Shown: in pieces, positions 7,364 to 16,238 of the stretch | Layout of the letters: every line of letters starts with the position of its first letter | How positions within the stretch are numbered: the first letter of the stretch is position 1 | Origin: an uncultured Blautia sp. | Lineage (GTDB): Bacteria; Bacillota; Clostridia; Lachnospirales; Lachnospiraceae | Reading direction: 5' to 3' | NCBI RefSeq assembly: GCF_934372025.1 | Contig: NZ_CAKROJ010000038.1 | Span: forward strand, 1-22,513 | Length of the DNA: 22,513 nucleotides | Made by a program: the position numbers and the translations under genes | Notes under the pieces: model-generated | Told to the model about the DNA's origin: nothing | The model's input: only the letters and a program-made list of their open reading frames with translations | Databases searched by the model: none

Positions 7364-7675
7364 CAAAACCCCAAACATATTTTCGAATATTTGTATGCCG
7401 GTTACGGCACTAATATCAGAGTGGGAGAAGGATTATTATATTTTTTCAATGTGCAGATATGCACAATCCTGCGCTTTCATCTCGGTAATTGAATTGCCGA
7501 GGATTCCCGCTTATTATCCTAATCTTCCGGGCAAGCAATATTCATTTTTTCATAAATTGCATATTCATTTCGCATTATTTTAACCCTTCCTTGTGCAATT
7601 TCATATGGTATTTTTTTAACGAAAGGTGTATTATAGGATAAAGTTCCAAAAAAATTACAGAAAAGGAGGGTGTAT
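7364..7675. other. Intergenic stretch: IS605 left end and upstream region of the ATPase operon
   Basis: No convincing gene. The left part carries two hairpins, 7396-7409 and 7450-7465, each with a four-base loop GTTA or GATA, like those at the other end of the IS. A further inverted repeat CTCGG...CCGAG lies at about 7481-7501. The right part must contain the ATPase promoter, but I find no clear -35/-10 pair; TATTAT near 7629 is the best -10. The operon ribosome site AAGGAGG is at 7663-7669. Confidence 0.5.
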
Positions 7676-7987
7676 ATGGAACAGATACTTGACAAGTTAT
7701 CTGAAATTGAAATCACAGCACAACGCATTATGGAAGATGCAGATAAAACCAAGGCAGCCCTTTCGGCAGAAATGGAACAAGAATGCAGGAACTTTGACGC
7801 AGAACTGGAACAGGAGACCAACCATAAAATACAGGAGCTCCGCAACAGCCTGGAAAAACAGAAAGATCAGGAACTGACGGCTCTCCGCCTCAGAACAGAA
7901 CAGCACCTGAAGGATCTGGATTCCTATTACAGGCAGAATCACCAGCAGCTGGCTGAAGATTTATTCCAGCAGCTTCTCAAATACTGA
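7676..7987 (+). CDS. A/V-type ATPase peripheral stalk subunit G/H
   Basis: 103 residues, almost entirely one long charged helix (LEQETNHKIQELRNSLEKQK), the form expected of the small peripheral-stalk subunit that pairs with subunit E (AhaH in archaea, NtpF in Enterococcus). It holds the catalytic head against rotation. There is no enzymatic motif, so the call relies on its position as first gene of a complete ATPase operon. A GTG at 7670 is in frame but overlaps the ribosome site. The ATG at 7676 sits six bases after AAGGAGG and is the likely start. Subunit C follows 15 bp later. Confidence 0.85.
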   Translation: MEQILDKLSEIEITAQRIMEDADKTKAALSAEMEQECRNFDAELEQETNHKIQELRNSLEKQKDQELTALRLRTEQHLKDLDSYYRQNHQQLAEDLFQQLLKY

Positions 7988-8002
7988 AAGGGGTGATCCG
8001 AC

Positions 8003-9046
8003 ATGGGAAGACTCCTTTCCTACAGCGGAATATCAACAAAAATCCGCGCCATGCAGAGTAAACTGATTTCTGAAGCAGAAATTCAGGAGCTGCTTCAGTT
8101 TACCAGCGTTTCACATGCTGTTGCGTGGCTGAAGCGAACACCGGAATATGCAAAAGCCTGGGCTGATCTTGATGAGACTTCCATTCACCGTGGTCAGATA
8201 GAAAAACTGCTCAAAATTTCTATTTTTGCGGATTTTTCAAAGATCTACCAGTTTGCAAATCCCGAACAGCGCAAATTTCTGGATTTATATTCCAGGCGTT
8301 ACGAGATTCGTGTACTGAAAGAACTTATGACCAATCTGTTTGACCATCGTGATACAGATCCTGTGGATGTTTCTCCTTACCGTGAATTTTTCCGCAGACA
8401 TTCCAAGCTCGATCTGGACAGACTGACTGCATGCACAACCATGGATGAATTTATAAACTCCCTGAAGGGAAATGAATTTTATGTACCTTTATCCAGAATC
8501 CAGAATCATGATACCGCCCTTCTTTTTGACTATGGAATGGCTTTGGATCTTTATTATTTTTCCATGATCTGGAATGTACGTAAAAAACTTTTCTCCGGCA
8601 AAGATCTGGAACAGATCACCATGGCTTACGGTGAAAAATTTGATATGCTGAATCTGCAGTTTATCTCTCGTTCAAAGCGATATTTTCACATGACACCGGC
8701 AGATATCTATGCTCTGCTGATTCCTGTGAATTACAAGCTGAAAAAAGAAGAAATTTCTGCACTTGTAGAATCCTCTACTTATGAGGACGCTCAGCGTATC
8801 TTCCGCAAAACATATTATGGCAGAAAATACGATCATCTTTCTGTCCACAATCTCGAAGAATTTTATAATTATATGCTCCGGAGCACCCTGGAAAAAGAAT
8901 CTCGCAAGGATCCTTATTCCGTAGCCATGCTTTATTCCTATATGTATCACAAGGAGCATGAAGTAAATCGTCTGACTATCGCCATCGAATGTATCCGTTA
9001 TGGCATATCACCAGACGAGGCAATGCAGTATATTCGTAACAATTAA
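8003..9046 (+). CDS. ntpC: A/V-type ATPase subunit C (central stalk socket)
   Basis: 347 residues, normal length for the C/AC39 subunit. This funnel-shaped all-helical protein sits on the membrane ring and receives the D-F shaft. The N-terminus MGRLLSYSGISTKIRAMQSK and the stretches FLDLYSRRYEIRVLKELM and FDYGMALDLYYFSMIWN are typical. There are no membrane helices. It has the ribosome site AAAGGGGTG before the ATG and lies 15 bp after the stalk gene and 19 bp before subunit I. Placing C second, ahead of I and K, differs from the Enterococcus order. Confidence 0.95.
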   Translation: MGRLLSYSGISTKIRAMQSKLISEAEIQELLQFTSVSHAVAWLKRTPEYAKAWADLDETSIHRGQIEKLLKISIFADFSKIYQFANPEQRKFLDLYSRRYEIRVLKELMTNLFDHRDTDPVDVSPYREFFRRHSKLDLDRLTACTTMDEFINSLKGNEFYVPLSRIQNHDTALLFDYGMALDLYYFSMIWNVRKKLFSGKDLEQITMAYGEKFDMLNLQFISRSKRYFHMTPADIYALLIPVNYKLKKEEISALVESSTYEDAQRIFRKTYYGRKYDHLSVHNLEEFYNYMLRSTLEKESRKDPYSVAMLYSYMYHKEHEVNRLTIAIECIRYGISPDEAMQYIRNN

Positions 9047-9065
9047 CATCCCGGGAGGTATGGTA

Positions 9066-11012
9066 ATGATTGAAAAAATGAAATTTTTGAGCATCACCGG
9101 GCCCAAAGCGGATATTGACAGAATGACCGAAACATATCTTTCCAAGTATGAAATTCATCTGGAAAACGCGCTCTCTGAGCTTACTGAAGTAGCCAGTCTG
9201 TCACCGTTTTTGGAAATCAACCCTTACAAGGAAGCCCTGTCAACTATTGACAGCTTCTACGATCAACTGGAAGATCCGTCCCAGATAACCCCGGAACCGA
9301 TGGATATTGAAAATGCCATCCAGACAGTCCGGAAAATTCAGGAGGGCTCCAGACGTCTCGAAGAGGAAAAAGCCCGACTTCAGTCCGAACACGCTGAAGT
9401 TCTTGATCCGCTTAAGATCATTCGTCCGTTCAAGGATCTGAATTTTGATGTTTCATCGATTCTGAAGTTCAAATACATCCACTATCGTTTTGGACGCATT
9501 GAGAAACAATATCTTCAGAAGTTCGAAAAATACATCTATGATAATCTGGACACTTTATTTATCAAATGCGGTGAGGATGATCTGTATGTATACGGTGTTT
9601 ATTTTGTACCGGAACATCAGGCGCACAAAGTCCATGCGGTTTACTCTTCCATGCATTTTGAGCGCATTTTCATCCCCGATGAATATCAGGGAACCGCATC
9701 CGAGGCTTTTGCAAAGCTTGACGCACGTCATCGTGAGATACACCAGGCACTGGATGCCAACAAAGAAGCATCCCGTAAGTTTCTTGTGAATAACAGCGTC
9801 CGGATCGTCTCAGCCAAGGCCGCTCTGGATGCATGCTCCAGCAGCTTTGATATCCGCAGACTTGCTGCCTGCACCCCAGGTGACAACAACACCTTTTACA
9901 TTCTGTGCGGCTGGATGACAGAAAAGGATGCCCTTGCCTTCCAGAAGGACATTCAGAATGATGAAAAAATCTTCTGTCTTATGGAAGACCAGAAGGCACC
10001 CGCTAATAAAAAGCCGCCTACCAAGCTGAAAAATCCAAAGCTTTTCAAACCGTTTGAAATGTATATCAAAATGTATGGCCTGCCGGCCTACAATGAAATC
10101 GATCCAACCTGGTTTGTAGCTATCACATACTCCTTTATTTTTGGAGCCATGTTCGGTGATGTCGGACAGGGACTGGTACTTTTCCTCGGCGGACTGATCC
10201 TGTACCGCACGAAACATATGGATCTTGCGGGAATCATCAGTTGTGCCGGTGTTTTCTCTGTATTCTTCGGCTTTATGTACGGCAGTTTCTTCGGTTTTGA
10301 GGACATATTGAAAGCCATATGGCTGAAGCCAATGAGCAAGATGATGGATGTTCCGCTGGTTGGAAAACTGAATGCAGTATTTGTGATCGCCATCGGATTT
10401 GGTATGTTTATCATCCTGATCTGCATGATATTCAACATCATTAACTCTGTTCGACGCAAAGATGCCGAAAAGACATGGTTCGACAGCAATGCTGTCGCAG
10501 GACTTGTTTTCTACGGATCTATTGTCCTTACTGTCGGCCTGTTCATCTCCGGCAAAAAACTTCCGGCTACGGCTGTTCTGGTCATCATGTTCGGCGTACC
10601 GCTGATTCTGATGTTCCTTAAAGAGCCTCTTACGAATCTGGTCGAGAAAAAATCGGAGATTTTTCCGGAACAGAAAGGTATGTTCTTTGTTCAGAGCTTC
10701 TTTGAATTATTCGAGGTTCTGCTCAGTTACCTTTCCAATACGCTCTCTTTCCTGCGTATCGGTGCATTTGCCGTCAGCCATGCAGCTATGATGGAAGTCG
10801 TACTGATGCTGGCAGGTGCTACTAACGGCGGCAGTCCGAACTGGGTCGTAGTTGTTCTTGGAAACATTTTTGTATGTGCTATGGAGGGTCTGATCGTAGG
10901 TATTCAGGTACTTCGTCTGGAATACTACGAAATCTTCAGCCGTTTCTATTCCGGAAACGGACGTGAATTCCAGCCCTTTATGAAAGCAGTAAAGAAAACT
11001 TCACAGCAGTAA
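9066..11012 (+). CDS. ntpI: A/V-type ATPase membrane subunit I (a-type)
   Basis: 648 residues. The N-terminal half is soluble with coiled coil; the C-terminal half, from about residue 340, holds about seven to eight membrane helices. The key arginine of the ion path is in LSFLRIGAFAVSHAAM (about R564). The motif FGAMFGDVGQG is also typical. The subunit forms the two half-channels next to the proteolipid ring and anchors the peripheral stalks. The frame is open from 9000, but that region overlaps ntpC. ATGs occur at 9060 and 9066, and only 9066 is correctly spaced (seven bases) from GGGAGG at 9053-9058. Confidence 0.96.
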   Translation: MIEKMKFLSITGPKADIDRMTETYLSKYEIHLENALSELTEVASLSPFLEINPYKEALSTIDSFYDQLEDPSQITPEPMDIENAIQTVRKIQEGSRRLEEEKARLQSEHAEVLDPLKIIRPFKDLNFDVSSILKFKYIHYRFGRIEKQYLQKFEKYIYDNLDTLFIKCGEDDLYVYGVYFVPEHQAHKVHAVYSSMHFERIFIPDEYQGTASEAFAKLDARHREIHQALDANKEASRKFLVNNSVRIVSAKAALDACSSSFDIRRLAACTPGDNNTFYILCGWMTEKDALAFQKDIQNDEKIFCLMEDQKAPANKKPPTKLKNPKLFKPFEMYIKMYGLPAYNEIDPTWFVAITYSFIFGAMFGDVGQGLVLFLGGLILYRTKHMDLAGIISCAGVFSVFFGFMYGSFFGFEDILKAIWLKPMSKMMDVPLVGKLNAVFVIAIGFGMFIILICMIFNIINSVRRKDAEKTWFDSNAVAGLVFYGSIVLTVGLFISGKKLPATAVLVIMFGVPLILMFLKEPLTNLVEKKSEIFPEQKGMFFVQSFFELFEVLLSYLSNTLSFLRIGAFAVSHAAMMEVVLMLAGATNGGSPNWVVVVLGNIFVCAMEGLIVGIQVLRLEYYEIFSRFYSGNGREFQPFMKAVKKTSQQ

Positions 11013-11064
11013 CCGGGACTATGATCCCACACAATAAAAACACATATATCAGGAGGATATCATT

Positions 11065-11496
11065 ATGAACATGATCATTCAGATTACAACCGCTATTGCA
11101 CTGATTCTCAGCATTATCGTACCTTTTGGCTGCTTTTTCCTGGGAGAAAAAAACAAAAAACGTTATAAAAAATCTCTCATGGCCAACTGCTTTATGTTCT
11201 TTGGCGTACTTCTTGTTGCAACTGTAGTCGGATTTGCAGGAACTGCAAGCGTACAGGCTGCCAGCACTACTGCTGATGGTCTTGCTACAGGTCTTGGCTA
11301 TCTTGGTGCAGCTCTTGTTACAGGTATTTCCGGTCTCGGTTCCGGTATTGCCGTTGCAAGCTCTGCAAGTGCAGCTCTCGGTGCACTGAGCGAAGACGGA
11401 TCTCTGTTTGGTAAATCCATTATCTTCGTAGCTATGGCAGAAGGTATCGCACTTTACGGACTGATCATTTCCTTTATGATCCTTGGTAAGCTTTAA
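11065..11496 (+). CDS. ntpK: A/V-type ATPase proteolipid subunit K (rotor ring)
   Basis: 143 residues and four hydrophobic helices (about 4-26, 40-60, 75-104, 117-141). The ion-binding carboxylate is E126 in FVAMAEGIALYGLII. The preceding helix has the glycine pattern GISGLGSGIAVASSASAALG. The first helix pair lacks both features, so each protomer carries a single carboxylate. Helix 2 ends in SVQAAS, which resembles a signal peptidase site, so processing is conceivable. Whether the ring moves H+ or Na+ cannot be decided here. It lies 52 bp after ntpI with a strong AGGAGG site, fitting the high copy number needed for a ring. Confidence 0.94.
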   Translation: MNMIIQITTAIALILSIIVPFGCFFLGEKNKKRYKKSLMANCFMFFGVLLVATVVGFAGTASVQAASTTADGLATGLGYLGAALVTGISGLGSGIAVASSASAALGALSEDGSLFGKSIIFVAMAEGIALYGLIISFMILGKL

Positions 11497-11508
11497 GGAG
11501 CGTTCTCT

Positions 11509-11817
11509 ATGAAGATGTATTTGATCAGTGATAACATTGATACCTACACAGGCATGCGTCTGGCAGGTGTGGAAGGTGTTGTTGTCCACGAACGCACAGA
11601 GCTTAAAGAAGCTCTGGAGCGTACGATTGCAGACAAGGAAATCGGAATAATCCTTCTGACCGAAAAATTCGGTCGGGAATTTCCGGAAATCATCGACGAT
11701 GTCCGTCTGCATCACAAAACACCTCTGATCATTGAAATTCCTGACAGACACGGCACCGGCCGTAAACCGGATTTCATCACTTCATATGTCAATGAAGCGA
11801 TCGGACTGAAATTGTAG
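11509..11817 (+). CDS. ntpG: A/V-type ATPase subunit F (central stalk)
   Basis: 102 residues, full length for the family. It begins MKMYLISDNIDTYTGMRLAG, the standard Rossmann-like start of subunit F, and contains IGIILLTEKFGREF and TPLIIEIPDRHG, also typical. It binds subunit D in the rotating shaft. It lies 12 bp after ntpK and 18 bp before ntpE. In Enterococcus nomenclature this subunit is NtpG, hence the symbol. Confidence 0.94.
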   Translation: MKMYLISDNIDTYTGMRLAGVEGVVVHERTELKEALERTIADKEIGIILLTEKFGREFPEIIDDVRLHHKTPLIIEIPDRHGTGRKPDFITSYVNEAIGLKL

Positions 11818-11835
11818 GCAGGAGGTAACAATATC

Positions 11836-12423
11836 ATGACAATAGACGAAAAGCTTCAGCATTTTTATGAGGTTTCTATCGAGGAAGCCAAAGAAGATGC
11901 CGCACAGGCTATTCAGGAACATAAACAGCATCTTGCGCAGAAGCTGGAAGAGCACAGACAGGCAGGACGCCAGAATGCCGAGGCAGAGATCAAGGCAGAG
12001 ACCGGACATGTCCATCGTGAAGTCAACAAAGCACTTTCTGCTGAACAGATTACACTCAAGAGAGACTGGTCCCGCAAACAGGAAGAATTAAAAGAAGCTC
12101 TTTTTGCCGAAGTAAAAGATAAAATACAGCATTTTGTAACAACAGCAGAATATGATGAATATCTCTGCAATCGAATTACAGAGGCCGTATCCTTTGCAGA
12201 AGAGGATGAGATCCGAATTTTCCTCTCTTCTTCTGATAAGGCCAAAGTAAATGATCTTGCCCGAAAAACAGGCATTCCTCTTCAGGTTTCAGATGAAGAT
12301 TTTCTTGGCGGCATCCGTGCTGAGATTCCACAGAAAAACATTCTGATAGATAATTCTTTTTCTGCAAACCTTGCTTCCATGTGTAAAACATTCAAATTTG
12401 ACGGAGGGCTGAATCATGAATAA
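11836..12423 (+). CDS. ntpE: A/V-type ATPase peripheral stalk subunit E
   Basis: 195 residues. A long charged helix (about 1-100) is followed by a compact C-terminal domain with the family-like stretch FLGGIRAEIPQKNILIDNSF. It forms the peripheral stalk with the G/H subunit encoded first in the operon and contacts the catalytic head. The ribosome site is GCAGGAGGT. The last eight bases overlap ntpA, which suggests translational coupling. Confidence 0.93.
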   Translation: MTIDEKLQHFYEVSIEEAKEDAAQAIQEHKQHLAQKLEEHRQAGRQNAEAEIKAETGHVHREVNKALSAEQITLKRDWSRKQEELKEALFAEVKDKIQHFVTTAEYDEYLCNRITEAVSFAEEDEIRIFLSSSDKAKVNDLARKTGIPLQVSDEDFLGGIRAEIPQKNILIDNSFSANLASMCKTFKFDGGLNHE

Positions 12424-14185
12424 AACAGGTATCATTTATGGAATCAACGGCCCTGTCGTTTATCTGAAGGGCGATTCCGGATTCAAGATCTCCGAAATGG
12501 TCTATGTAGGTAAAGATAATCTGGTAGGTGAAGTCATCGGTCTGAAAAAAGGCATGACAACCGTTCAGGTATTCGAAGAGACTACCGGTCTTCGTCCGGG
12601 CGAAACTGTTACCGGTACAGGTGATGCTATCTCTGTCCTTCTCGGACCTGGTATCATCCACAACATCTTCGACGGTATTCAGCGACCGCTGGAGGAAATT
12701 GCAAAGTCCTCCGGAAAATATATTTCCCGTGGTGTCAGTGTAGATTCTCTTGACACTCAGAAAAAATGGCACTCACATATTACTGTAAAAGAAGGAGACG
12801 TTGTAGGTCCCGGCACGATCATCGCAGAGACACAGGAAACCTCTTCCATCCTTCACAAATCCATGGTTCCTCCGGATATCACAGAAGGAACCGTTATCAA
12901 AGCAGCTCCGGACGGTGATTACACTATCCTCGAACCAATCGTAACCATTCAGCTGAGCAACGGAAGCACCAGAGAGCTTGCACTTGCTCAGAAATGGCCG
13001 ATCCGAATCCCACGTCCGACACATCTTCGCTATCCTGCAAGCGTTCCGCTTGTCACAGGACAACGTATCCTTGATACACTGTTCCCAATTGCCAAAGGCG
13101 GTACTGCTGCCGTTCCAGGTGGTTTCGGAACAGGAAAAACCATGACACAGCATCAGATTGCCAAATGGTCCGATGCAGATATCATCATCTACATCGGCTG
13201 CGGTGAGCGTGGAAATGAAATGACTCAGGTACTGGAAGATTTCAGTAAACTGATCGACCCGAAATCCGGCAACCTGATGATGGATCGTACCACACTGATC
13301 GCCAATACTTCAAACATGCCGGTAGCTGCCCGTGAGGCTTCCATTTATACAGGTGTCACCCTGGCAGAATATTACCGTGACATGGGTTATGATGTAGCGA
13401 TCATGGCAGACTCCACTTCCCGTTGGGCAGAAGCTCTTCGTGAGCTCTCCGGACGTCTTGAGGAAATGCCGGCTGAGGAAGGCTTCCCGGCTTACCTGGC
13501 TTCCAAGCTTTCCGCATTCTATGAACGTGCCGGCATGATGCAGAACCTGAACGGTACAGAAGGTTCTGTATCCATCATCGGTGCAGTTTCCCCTCAGGGT
13601 GGTGACTTCTCCGAACCGGTCACACAGAACACCAAACGATTTGTTCGCTGCTTCTGGGGACTTGATAAATCTCTGGCATATGCAAGACATTTCCCTGCGA
13701 TTCACTGGCTGACCAGTTACAGTGAATACCTGGAAGATCTGACCCCATGGTATCGTGATCATGTATCCCCGAAATTTGTAGCTGACCGAAATCAGCTGAT
13801 GGCAATCCTGAACCAGGAAAGCTCTCTCATGGAAATTGTCAAACTGATCGGAAGCGACGTATTACCGGATGACCAGAAACTGACTCTTGAAATCGCAAGA
13901 GTCATCCGCCTTGGTTTTCTTCAGCAGAATGCCTTCCATCAGGAAGACACCTGCGTTCCAATGGAAAAACAGTTCAAAATGATGGAGATCATTCTTTATC
14001 TGTACGAGAAATCCAAATCCCTGATCAACCGCGGCATGCCTGTTTCCGTTCTCAAAGAAGACAACATCTTTGAACGCATTATTTCTATTAAATATGATGT
14101 TCCGAACAATCAGCTGGATAAATTTGACCAGTACAAAAAAGACATCGATGAGTTTTATGACAAAGTATTAGAGAAGAACGGCTGA
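12416..14185 (+). CDS. ntpA: A/V-type ATPase catalytic subunit A
   Basis: 589 residues, full length. Walker A is GGFGTGKT (235-242, K241) and the catalytic glutamate is E264 in GCGERGNEM. The Walker B region is DVAIMADSTSRWAEALRE. The bulge domain characteristic of A subunits lies between about 115 and 190. It hydrolyses or makes ATP at the A-B interface of the A3B3 head. It starts inside the last codons of ntpE, with GGAGGG upstream. All active-site motifs are intact. Confidence 0.98.
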   Translation: MNKTGIIYGINGPVVYLKGDSGFKISEMVYVGKDNLVGEVIGLKKGMTTVQVFEETTGLRPGETVTGTGDAISVLLGPGIIHNIFDGIQRPLEEIAKSSGKYISRGVSVDSLDTQKKWHSHITVKEGDVVGPGTIIAETQETSSILHKSMVPPDITEGTVIKAAPDGDYTILEPIVTIQLSNGSTRELALAQKWPIRIPRPTHLRYPASVPLVTGQRILDTLFPIAKGGTAAVPGGFGTGKTMTQHQIAKWSDADIIIYIGCGERGNEMTQVLEDFSKLIDPKSGNLMMDRTTLIANTSNMPVAAREASIYTGVTLAEYYRDMGYDVAIMADSTSRWAEALRELSGRLEEMPAEEGFPAYLASKLSAFYERAGMMQNLNGTEGSVSIIGAVSPQGGDFSEPVTQNTKRFVRCFWGLDKSLAYARHFPAIHWLTSYSEYLEDLTPWYRDHVSPKFVADRNQLMAILNQESSLMEIVKLIGSDVLPDDQKLTLEIARVIRLGFLQQNAFHQEDTCVPMEKQFKMMEIILYLYEKSKSLINRGMPVSVLKEDNIFERIISIKYDVPNNQLDKFDQYKKDIDEFYDKVLEKNG

Positions 14186-14201
14186 CAGGAGGAACGTATT
14201 T

Positions 14202-15584
14202 ATGGCTATCGAATATTTAGGTTTAAGTGAAATAAACGGCCCTCTGGTAGTCCTGGAAGGTGTCAAAAACGCTTCCTTTGAGGAAATTGTAGAATTCCAC
14301 ATGGACGATGGGACACAGAAGATCGGTCGTATCATTGAAATTTATGAAGACAAAGCTGTCATTCAGGTATTTGAAGGAACTGACAACATGTCTCTTGGCA
14401 ACACGCACACACGTCTGACCGGGCACCCGATGGAGATCGGACTTTCTCCTGAGATTCTCGGCCGTACCTTTAATGGTATCGGTCAGCCAATCGACGGACT
14501 GGGTGAGATTACTCCGGAAGTAAGTCTGAATATCAACGGACTTCCACTGAATCCGGTCAAACGTGAATATCCACGAAACTATATCAATACCGGTATTTCC
14601 GCAATCGACGGACTGACCACCCTGATCCGTGGACAGAAACTTCCAATCTTTTCCGGAAACGGTCTTCCACACGACAAGCTGGCTGCACAGATTGTACAGC
14701 AGGCTTCTCTGGGCAGCGATTCCGATGAAAACTTTGCTATCGTTTTTGCTGCAATGGGTGTCAAATATGATGTCGCTGAGTTTTTCCGCCGTACATTTGA
14801 AGAAAGCGGTGCCTCTGACCATGTTGTCATGTTCCTGAACCTGGCAAATGATCCTGTCGTAGAACGTCTGCTGACACCAAAGATCGCACTGACTGCCGCT
14901 GAATATCTTGCCTTTGAAAAAGGTATGCATATCCTGGTAATCCTGACAGACATCACCTCCTTCTGCGAGGCCATGCGAGAGGTTTCTTCCTCCAAAGGAG
15001 AAATCCCTTCCCGTAAAGGTTACCCGGGATATCTGTACAGTGAGCTGGCTACTCTCTATGAACGTGCCGGTATCGTCCAGGGCGGTACAGGTTCTGTAAC
15101 ACAGATTCCGATCCTGACCATGCCAAATGATGACATCACGCATCCGATTCCTGACCTTACCGGATATATCACCGAAGGTCAGATCGTTCTGGATCGTCAG
15201 CTTCATGGCCAGGCAATTTATCCACCGATCAATGTACTTCCGTCCTTGTCCCGTCTGATGAAGGATGGCATCGGAGAAGGCTTCACAAGAGAAGATCATC
15301 AGGATATTGCCAACCAGCTCTTCTCCTGCTACGCCAAAGTAGGTGATGCACGAGCTCTTGCTTCCGTTATCGGTGAAGATGAACTTTCTCCGATCGACAA
15401 GCGTTACCTTGTCTTTGGTAAGGCCTTTGAAGCAGAGTTTGTCGGACAGGGCGAAACAGAAAACAGAAGCATCATCGAAACCCTTGACAAGGGCTGGGAG
15501 CTTCTGGGACTTCTTCCAAAAGAAGAACTTGACCGAATTGATACAAAGATCCTCAACAAGTATTACAGAGAAACTGTTCGTTAA
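14202..15584 (+). CDS. ntpB: A/V-type ATPase regulatory subunit B
   Basis: 460 residues, full length. The P-loop position reads SGNGLPH (151-157), without the Walker lysine, as expected for the non-catalytic B subunit. The stretches LTDITSFCEAMREVSSSKGE and GYPGYLYSELATLYERAG are diagnostic. B alternates with A in the head. It starts 16 bp after ntpA and ends 16 bp before ntpD, with AGGAGG upstream. A 474-residue open frame on the opposite strand is only a shadow of this gene. Confidence 0.98.
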   Translation: MAIEYLGLSEINGPLVVLEGVKNASFEEIVEFHMDDGTQKIGRIIEIYEDKAVIQVFEGTDNMSLGNTHTRLTGHPMEIGLSPEILGRTFNGIGQPIDGLGEITPEVSLNINGLPLNPVKREYPRNYINTGISAIDGLTTLIRGQKLPIFSGNGLPHDKLAAQIVQQASLGSDSDENFAIVFAAMGVKYDVAEFFRRTFEESGASDHVVMFLNLANDPVVERLLTPKIALTAAEYLAFEKGMHILVILTDITSFCEAMREVSSSKGEIPSRKGYPGYLYSELATLYERAGIVQGGTGSVTQIPILTMPNDDITHPIPDLTGYITEGQIVLDRQLHGQAIYPPINVLPSLSRLMKDGIGEGFTREDHQDIANQLFSCYAKVGDARALASVIGEDELSPIDKRYLVFGKAFEAEFVGQGETENRSIIETLDKGWELLGLLPKEELDRIDTKILNKYYRETVR

Positions 15585-15600
15585 GGGGAGGTGACTGTTT

Positions 15601-16224
15601 ATGGATCCGAATACCTTCCCCACCAAGGGTAATCTGATACTTGCCAAGAACTCTCTGGCTCTCTCCCGACAGGGATTTGAGCTGATGGATAAAAAACGAA
15701 ATATCCTGATCCGCGAAATGATGGAGCTGATCGATCAGGCAAAGGATATTCAGTCTCAGATCGATGAAACCTTCCGAACTGCCTATGCAGCTCTTCAGAA
15801 GGCTAATATGGAGCTTGGAATCGCATTTGTACAGCAGGTCTCCTATACCGTTCCTGTTGAAGATTCCATACGGATCAAAACCCGCAGTGTCATGGGAACT
15901 GAGATTCCTCTGGTTGAATATGACAAACAGCTGACCAACACACCAACTTATGCTTATTACAGTACTAAGATGTCTCTGGATCAGGCAAAAGCAGCTTTTG
16001 AAAAAGTTAAAGAGCTTTCAATCGAACTCGCCGGAATTGAAAATGCCGCGATTCGTCTGGCTGCCAACATCAAAAAGACACAGAAAAGAGCAAATGCCCT
16101 CAAGAATATCACAATTCCACGTTATGAAGCACTTACCAAAGATATCCAGAATGCTCTGGAAGAGAAAGAACGTGAAGAATTTACACGTCTGAAGGTCATT
16201 AAACGAATGAAGCAGAAGGGATGA
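15601..16224 (+). CDS. ntpD: A/V-type ATPase subunit D (central rotor shaft)
   Basis: 207 residues, normal length. The N-terminal helix contains PTKGNLILAKNSLALSRQG and DKKRNILIREMMEL, the family signature. The C-terminal helix carries RANALKNITIPRYEALTKDI. The two long helices form the antiparallel coiled coil that rotates inside the A3B3 head. It is the last gene of the operon, 16 bp after ntpB, with GGGGAGGTGA upstream. Its stop codon lies inside the terminator hairpin loop. Confidence 0.96.
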   Translation: MDPNTFPTKGNLILAKNSLALSRQGFELMDKKRNILIREMMELIDQAKDIQSQIDETFRTAYAALQKANMELGIAFVQQVSYTVPVEDSIRIKTRSVMGTEIPLVEYDKQLTNTPTYAYYSTKMSLDQAKAAFEKVKELSIELAGIENAAIRLAANIKKTQKRANALKNITIPRYEALTKDIQNALEEKEREEFTRLKVIKRMKQKG

Positions 16225-16238
16225 TTCCCCTCTGCTTC
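16209..16238 (+). terminator. Terminator of the ATPase operon, overlapping the ntpD stop
   Basis: GAAGCAGAAGGG pairs with CCCCTCTGCTTC (12-bp stem, one mismatch) around the loop ATGATT. The TGA stop of ntpD (16222-16224) lies in the loop. The T-tract is moderate (ATTTCTTTAT). Confidence 0.7.

Larger units (their letters stand above)
5504..7466 (-). mobile_element. IS200/IS605-family insertion sequence (tnpA-tnpB)
   Basis: tnpA and tnpB lie in tandem on the minus strand, 57 bp apart, between trmB and the ATPase operon. Both genes have intact frames, so the element may still be autonomous. This family inserts without target duplication, so the ends must be found from terminal hairpins. The right end holds hairpins at 5512-5532 and 5545-5558, with TTCAC near 5504-5508 as a possible cleavage tetra/pentanucleotide. 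The left side holds TGCCG/CGGCA at 7396-7409 and TGTGCA/TGCACA at 7450-7465. Both boundaries are approximate, the left one by perhaps 50 bp. Confidence 0.75.

Noticed and set aside
7481..7501. The inverted repeat CTCGG/CCGAG as a terminator or riboswitch stem
   Set aside because: There is no T-run on either side, and no ligand-binding core or upstream promoter can be tied to it.
7350..7583. A 77-codon plus-strand frame upstream of the ATPase operon
   Set aside because: It begins in the IS605 left end, crosses its hairpins, lacks a ribosome site and shows no family resemblance.
9000..9065. A longer N-terminus for ATPase subunit I
   Set aside because: It overlaps the end of ntpC in another frame, and a well-placed ribosome site at 9053-9058 fits the ATG at 9066.
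10978..11751. A 257-codon minus-strand frame across ntpK and ntpG, rich in Cys and Ser
   Set aside because: It is antisense to two clear ATPase genes and its unusual composition reflects their Ala/Gly/Leu-rich codons.
14223..15647. A 474-codon open frame on the minus strand across ntpB
   Set aside because: It is fully antisense to a clear ATPase subunit, its product has no recognisable domain, and it results from the codon bias of ntpB.
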